Origin: Chrysochromulina parva
Lineage: Eukaryota > Haptophyta > Prymnesiales > Chrysochromulinaceae
Assembly: GCA_002887195.1 (NCBI GenBank)
Contig: PJAB01002113.1
Coordinates: forward strand, 1-10,443
Length of the DNA stretch: 10,443 nucleotides
Direction of reading: 5' to 3'
In this document: positions 6,967 through 10,443 of the stretch, piece by piece
How positions within the stretch are numbered: the first letter of the stretch is position 1
How the letters are laid out: every line of letters starts with the position of its first letter
Translations under genes and position numbers: made by a program
Notes under the pieces: generated by a model
What the model was told of the DNA's origin: nothing
Databases searched by the model: none
What the model saw: the letters and a program-made list of their open reading frames with translations, nothing else

Positions 6967-9471
6967 ATGGCTCCACCTGAGGCTACTATGGGTCAGCCGG
7001 CAGCTCTCGGCGAGCTTTCCAACGCATATCTCGCCTACCAGGAGGACGCTCGCCAGGCAGTATCTCGGGCACGCCGTGCGGCTCTCGACTGCAGTGACAC
7101 TGACACGGCTGAAGGAAAGAGTGGAGCGCCTTCCTATTCTCGGCCCAGATCGGCAGGCGGCATCGCATTGAGGCCGGCGGTGTATACACCACGGCCTGAG
7201 CTCTCAGAGCCCGCGCCTGCTGCTCCTCAATGGCGGCCAGCGCCGGGCGCTCCTGTGCGGCCAGTGCAAGCTGCTGCGTCTTGGTGCCCTGCACCTGTTG
7301 CGCACAACCAGGCGCTCAGTGCTTACAAACAGGCCCTTCAATCCGGGCCTCCGCCTCCGCCCCAGCCTCCGCCTCGGCCACACTCGGCACGCAACCCGGT
7401 CCAACGATCGACCTTCGGTGCGCCTCGGCCTCACTCGGCGCGCAAGCCAGCGCCGCGGCCCACATTAGTGTCGCGGCGTCCTTTCTCGGCCCACGAGCGA
7501 GCTCCTGCGCCGCCTCCCCAGCAGCCTCGCGCATTGGACCTGAGGTCGATTGACGAGTCCAAGAGGCACGCAGACGAGGCGCAGCTTCGGGCCATGCTCG
7601 AGCTGGCGGCGGTTGCGAGGAGGCGCAAGCTTCAGATCAGCGAGTTCGCGAACGCGATGGATGTGCAATACGTCACTGGAGCGCAGCCTGAGGCCATCAT
7701 TGAGGACGCGCGCGCTGCTGGCCTCTCGCTCGAGCAGATGGTCGGGGCGATCCTGCCGACGAAGCACGATGGCGAGGAGCTCGCTCAGATCCTACAGGCA
7801 CGCCTCGATCGTATCGAGGCGCTCCTTGAGCCGACACTCGACCCCCCCGACTATCGGACTCCCTTTGAAAGCTACATCTTCTCGGAGCAGCGGCTCGGAC
7901 TAGAGCTGTTAGACTCGGGCGCTCGCGTGCGCATTGACCTCGTGCACCCGGACAGTGCCGCGTTTGCAAAGGGGGTGCCACCGGCATCGTACATCGTGAG
8001 CGTCGACGGGCGGAACACTGCAGGGCTCTCAGCCGCCCAGGTGCAGGCGTTGATTCAGTCCGCGCCACGGCCCGTGACGATTCGTGTGGATGCGTCCGAG
8101 TTTCGCGCGTGGGCCGCACGGCAGAGCGCTCAGCATGGCGCTAGGCAGAGCGCTTGGCAGCCAGCCGAGGCGGGCGTGAGCACACCATGCACCACACCAT
8201 ACACGGAGATGCAGCCGAGTTCATACCCGACATCCACCCCCGCTCACGCCGACGCCAATCGCGCTGCCGACGAGCCGCAAGGCCACCCTTTAGCTCTGGA
8301 GAAGGCCCAAGGAGTCCAAGGACCACACAGGCCCACCAGCCGCCCAGCATCGGGGCGCGCCTTCTCGCGCCCGACTAAGTGCGGCGGCCGCTCGCTTCCC
8401 GAGCGCCCTCTGGCGCCTGCGCCCGTCGCGGTGGAGGCCGACGCGGTGGCGACCGATGAGGCGGCGCCGCCGGCGTTGGCGGTGTCGACGCCGGCCATGG
8501 AAGCGCTCCGGCAGATGCTCTTTTCGCAGCTTCAGCGCGTCATGGACCTCTTTCGCAAGCTCGACGCCAACGGCGACGGCAAGGTGAGCGTCCAGGAGTT
8601 CCAGGCGGTCGTCGCCCTCATCGCACCACGCGTCACAGCCGAGCAGCCGCCGCCGGCCGCACTGGACGCATCGGGCGATGGTGCACGGCACGGCACGGCC
8701 GTTGGTCACAGCCTGGCCGGCGTGGGTGCGGCGGTGGTCGCGGCTCGAACTGGCCGAACAGCGGACGTGCCGGTGGTCACAGCACCGACCAAGGTTCCGC
8801 CAGCACTTGCAGTCCGCCTTGCGCGCTATGGATGGCAGCCGGCCAAGGTCCTCACGCCTTGTGAGTCATGGCACGGGCGTTTCATGTCCCCAGCGGAAGT
8901 AGCCGCGAGGTCATTGGGTGGCGGGGAGGACGCGGCGGCGGCGTTTGGTGCGGCGGATGTGGAAGCACTCTTCCACTTGCTTGATAGGGACAGCTCCGGC
9001 ACGATCGACTACCGCGAGCTGAACACAATGCTGCGGCAGGGCCTGCGCGTGAGCCTCGATGCCAAGCTCCGCGTGGGTGCTGCGGGCGAGATCGCGCTGG
9101 AGGCCAAGAACCGCTTCGCGCTGCGCTCATTACCGCCAACGTCACCCGAACCGTCGCCCCGCGTCACAACCTTGGATAAGGCACGAATAGACGAAGCGTT
9201 TTGGCTCATCGACGCGAACGAGGGAGCGAATCCGACGCGGCATTCGGGCATGCTCAGCCGCGCAGAGGTGCTCAAAGCGCTCAGGGCGCAGCCGAGGGTG
9301 CGCGAACTGCTTGGACTGCCAGAGGTCATTTGCCAGGAGGACGGCACACGGGTTCAATTTGAGGCCGTCTACCAACGAATCGCGCGGAGGGTCGAGCGGC
9401 ATCGCGACAAGAAGGCCATCGATCGGTCGGAGTTTTTCCGTGCCCTGGTGTCCAGACATGATGAAGATTGA
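6967..9471 (+). CDS. PDZ-domain protein with several EF-hands
   Basis: This 834-residue protein is uninterrupted by introns. Residues 1-200 are Pro/Ala/Ser-rich and disordered, with RPRSA (59-63), RPHSA (137-141 and 154-158) and RPFSA (171-175). A helical, charged segment follows (about 203-295). A PDZ domain spans about 300-375, with LGLEL as its carboxylate-binding loop (from 309) and PVTIRVD as its last strand. After a second disordered linker come EF-hand loops DANGDGKVSVQE (533-544) and DRDSSGTIDYRE (673-684). A third, apparently split loop starts DANE at 749, and an imperfect fourth is near the C-terminus (DKKAIDRSEF). The layout suggests a calcium-responsive scaffold that binds C-terminal peptides. 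It may be cytoskeletal or flagellar, but this last point is only a guess. There is no signal peptide or membrane segment. ATG 6967 is only 104 bases past the dehydrogenase stop. Confidence 0.85.
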   Translation: MAPPEATMGQPAALGELSNAYLAYQEDARQAVSRARRAALDCSDTDTAEGKSGAPSYSRPRSAGGIALRPAVYTPRPELSEPAPAAPQWRPAPGAPVRPVQAAASWCPAPVAHNQALSAYKQALQSGPPPPPQPPPRPHSARNPVQRSTFGAPRPHSARKPAPRPTLVSRRPFSAHERAPAPPPQQPRALDLRSIDESKRHADEAQLRAMLELAAVARRRKLQISEFANAMDVQYVTGAQPEAIIEDARAAGLSLEQMVGAILPTKHDGEELAQILQARLDRIEALLEPTLDPPDYRTPFESYIFSEQRLGLELLDSGARVRIDLVHPDSAAFAKGVPPASYIVSVDGRNTAGLSAAQVQALIQSAPRPVTIRVDASEFRAWAARQSAQHGARQSAWQPAEAGVSTPCTTPYTEMQPSSYPTSTPAHADANRAADEPQGHPLALEKAQGVQGPHRPTSRPASGRAFSRPTKCGGRSLPERPLAPAPVAVEADAVATDEAAPPALAVSTPAMEALRQMLFSQLQRVMDLFRKLDANGDGKVSVQEFQAVVALIAPRVTAEQPPPAALDASGDGARHGTAVGHSLAGVGAAVVAARTGRTADVPVVTAPTKVPPALAVRLARYGWQPAKVLTPCESWHGRFMSPAEVAARSLGGGEDAAAAFGAADVEALFHLLDRDSSGTIDYRELNTMLRQGLRVSLDAKLRVGAAGEIALEAKNRFALRSLPPTSPEPSPRVTTLDKARIDEAFWLIDANEGANPTRHSGMLSRAEVLKALRAQPRVRELLGLPEVICQEDGTRVQFEAVYQRIARRVERHRDKKAIDRSEFFRALVSRHDED
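7371..7446 (+). repeat. Duplicated 25-bp segment encoding the RPHSAR motif
   Basis: GCCTCGGCCACACTCGGCAC (continuing to 7395) and the copy starting at 7422 differ at only a few bases, 51 bp apart. Both encode PRPHSAR. A weaker relative encoding RPFSAH follows at 7474. The coding repeat sits in the disordered N-terminal part of the PDZ/EF-hand protein. Confidence 0.65.
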
Positions 9472-9809
9472 TGGCGGCTCGGACGCCTCACAAGTCTTTC
9501 GCTTGGTGGTTGGTGCGATGCCTTGCGTTGCCCGGAAGTGTTATTTCAGCACGCCGTAAGAGAAACGTCGGCTACGTTCATTCCGCGTGAACCCCCTCCT
9601 GTCTGGTGGCTCCACTGTCTCAACCACCTGCGTTCCTTTGTAATCCTCCCGGTCCGAACCGTCTTTGCGTTAACGCGCGCGACTCGCTTGCTATATTTCG
9701 CAAAAAAAGGCGAGCGAGCTCCCGCACGCTCGCAAACCACATCGCTCGCGACACACTCGTCCAGCACGCTCGAGCCTCGCTTCCGACCTAACACCTGGCG
9801 CAGATACTA
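9472..9809 (+). promoter_or_regulatory. Intergenic region upstream of the secreted His-rich protein gene
   Basis: This 338-bp gap has no convincing gene. A TATA-like CTATATTTC lies at 9691-9699, about 110 bases before the ATG, followed by a run of seven A (9702-9708) and repeated CGCTCG/CTCGC motifs (about 9710-9780). TACTAA at 9805-9810 touches the start codon and resembles an intron branch point, but it is probably coincidental. The first part should be the 3' UTR of the PDZ/EF-hand gene. These are motif observations only. Confidence 0.3.
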
Positions 9810-10443
9810 ATGACGACCGCACTCGCATCGGGCCGCTCGATGCTCACGTTTGTTCTGCTCCTCCTCCAGCTGAGCGGCACGGTGGGAATACCTGAGCAGG
9901 CCTCCACCGCCGCCGCCGCCGCCCCCGCCGCCGCGCAGGGCATGAGCGCACGCGGCCGCCGCGAGCTCTTTGGCTTCCACGGCCACGATCCGCACGGCCA
10001 CGTTCCGCACGGTCACGTTCCGCACGGTCACGCTCCGCACGGTCACGCTCCGCACAGCCACGCGCCCTATACCTACTGCTCAAACACGTGCAACTGGGCC
10101 TGGGACGGCGAATGCGATGACGGCGGCCCCGGAGCCTGGTACAGCTCCTGTACCTTGGGCACCGACTGCTACGATTGTGGCACTCGGTCGACAACACAAC
10201 CGCCACCGCACGGCCACCATCCGCACCATCCGCACCATCCGCACACTCACAGCCACCATCCGCATCATCCGCATCATCCGCATCATCCGCACCATCCCCA
10301 CACGCCACATACCCACTATCCGCCCCCGCCACCCCCGCCGCCGACGCTCTCGCCGCCACCGCCGCCGCCGCCTCCCTCACCACCGCCGCCATCGCCGCCG
10401 CCACCGCCCTCGCCACCGCCGCCATCGCCCTCGCCACCGCCGC
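9810..10443 (+). CDS. Secreted His-rich, LNR-like Cys-rich, Ser-Pro-rich protein (3' end outside the window)
   Basis: The frame is open from ATG 9810 to the window end, giving 211 codons of a partial protein. Residues 11-25 (MLTFVLLLLQLSGTV) form a signal peptide core, so the product is likely secreted or at the cell surface. After an Ala-rich stretch and a dibasic GRRELFG come six His-Gly-His-x-Pro-like pentads (57-86). Next is a six-cysteine module (Cys90, 94, 102, 114, 120, 123) with DGECDDGGPGAWYSSC and GTDCYDCG, similar in layout to Lin-12/Notch (LNR) repeats. Its acidic residues could hold calcium. Residues 134-169 are mostly HHP triplets (22 His in 36). From 171 the sequence is Pro blocks split by single Ser, like algal hydroxyproline-rich wall proteins. 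Metal binding and an extracellular matrix or cell-covering role are inferred. I cannot name a gene. Confidence 0.85.
   Translation, partial: MTTALASGRSMLTFVLLLLQLSGTVGIPEQASTAAAAAPAAAQGMSARGRRELFGFHGHDPHGHVPHGHVPHGHAPHGHAPHSHAPYTYCSNTCNWAWDGECDDGGPGAWYSSCTLGTDCYDCGTRSTTQPPPHGHHPHHPHHPHTHSHHPHHPHHPHHPHHPHTPHTHYPPPPPPPPTLSPPPPPPPPSPPPPSPPPPPSPPPPSPSPPP
9978..10067 (+). repeat. Six 15-bp coding repeats (His-x-His-x-Pro pentads)
   Basis: Six head-to-tail 15-base units encode HGHDP, HGHVP twice, HGHAP twice and HSHAP. Neighbouring units share most codons, for example CCGCACGGTCACGTT, which indicates recent unit duplication rather than codon-by-codon convergence. Confidence 0.85.
10209..10319 (+). 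repeat. 9-bp coding minisatellite (His-His-Pro triplets)
   Basis: Units of CATCCGCAC or CATCCGCAT encode HHP triplets over residues 134-170, broken once by THS and ending THTHY-like. CAC and CAT alternate among units, so the array has begun to diverge. Length variation between strains is expected. Confidence 0.8.
10320..10443 (+). repeat. CCG/CCA/TCG tract encoding Pro-Ser blocks, running off the window
   Basis: Trinucleotide-rich sequence encodes Pro runs of 8, 8, 4, 5 and 4 separated mainly by single Ser codons. This SP4-5-like pattern is typical of extensin-type, hydroxyproline-rich glycoproteins. The tract continues past 10443, so its full length is unknown. Confidence 0.85.

Noticed and set aside
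9805..9812. TACTAA next to the ATG, as an intron branch point or trans-splice signal
   Set aside because: The ATG directly begins a good signal peptide and no acceptor follows within the frame, so chance is the simpler explanation.
10209..10319. His-triplet array as a CRISPR-like repeat
   Set aside because: Units are 9 bp with no spacers and stay in frame in a coding sequence.
9844..10437. Long minus-strand frames opposite the His/Pro-rich gene (Ala, Arg, Asp and Met repeats)
   Set aside because: They are shadows of the repetitive plus-strand coding sequence. The plus strand has the signal peptide and the cysteine module.

Overview
The window looks like nuclear DNA of a GC-rich unicellular alga, most likely a haptophyte. 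The reasons are a Tic22-type plastid import protein with a layered targeting presequence, a GT-AG spliceosomal intron, EF-hand, PDZ and ankyrin proteins, and a secreted protein joining a CDDGGPGA-type six-cysteine module to Ser-Pro-rich tracts, an arrangement I associate with haptophyte and other algal genomes. The lineage is inferred; no marker gene here fixes it. Because this is a eukaryote, I placed starts at ATG even where an open frame extends upstream to GTG or TTG.

Layout. Positions 1-608 hold no convincing gene but contain a strong 13-bp hairpin just past the end of the first gene. The first gene (609-1691, minus) encodes a Tic22-like protein. It is divergent from an SR/ankyrin-repeat protein (1904-3124, plus), with a compact 212-bp shared upstream region. 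Next comes a gap holding a roughly 194-bp inverted-repeat element (3231-3424), then a small two-EF-hand protein (3593-4000). A 620-bp non-coding stretch with short tandem repeats follows, then an unrecognised 227-residue protein (4623-5306). A zinc-dependent cinnamyl-alcohol-dehydrogenase-type oxidoreductase (5521-6862) is split by one 121-nt intron. An 834-residue PDZ plus EF-hand protein (6967-9471) comes next, and finally the 5' part of a secreted histidine-, cysteine- and proline-rich protein (9810 to the window end).

The genes are closely packed, with about 100 to 620 bp between them. Six of seven run on the plus strand, but the products are functionally diverse and nothing suggests an operon. 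Two genes (3593-4000 and 6967-9471) encode calcium-binding EF-hands, and the last encodes a module that probably binds calcium plus a likely metal-binding histidine tract. Any joint role is conjecture. The most unusual items are the His/Cys/Pro-rich secreted protein, the EF-hand loop apparently split by seven residues, the oxidoreductase intron flanked by a 9-bp duplication, and the inverted-repeat element. I found no CRISPR array, no rRNA or tRNA gene and no defence system.
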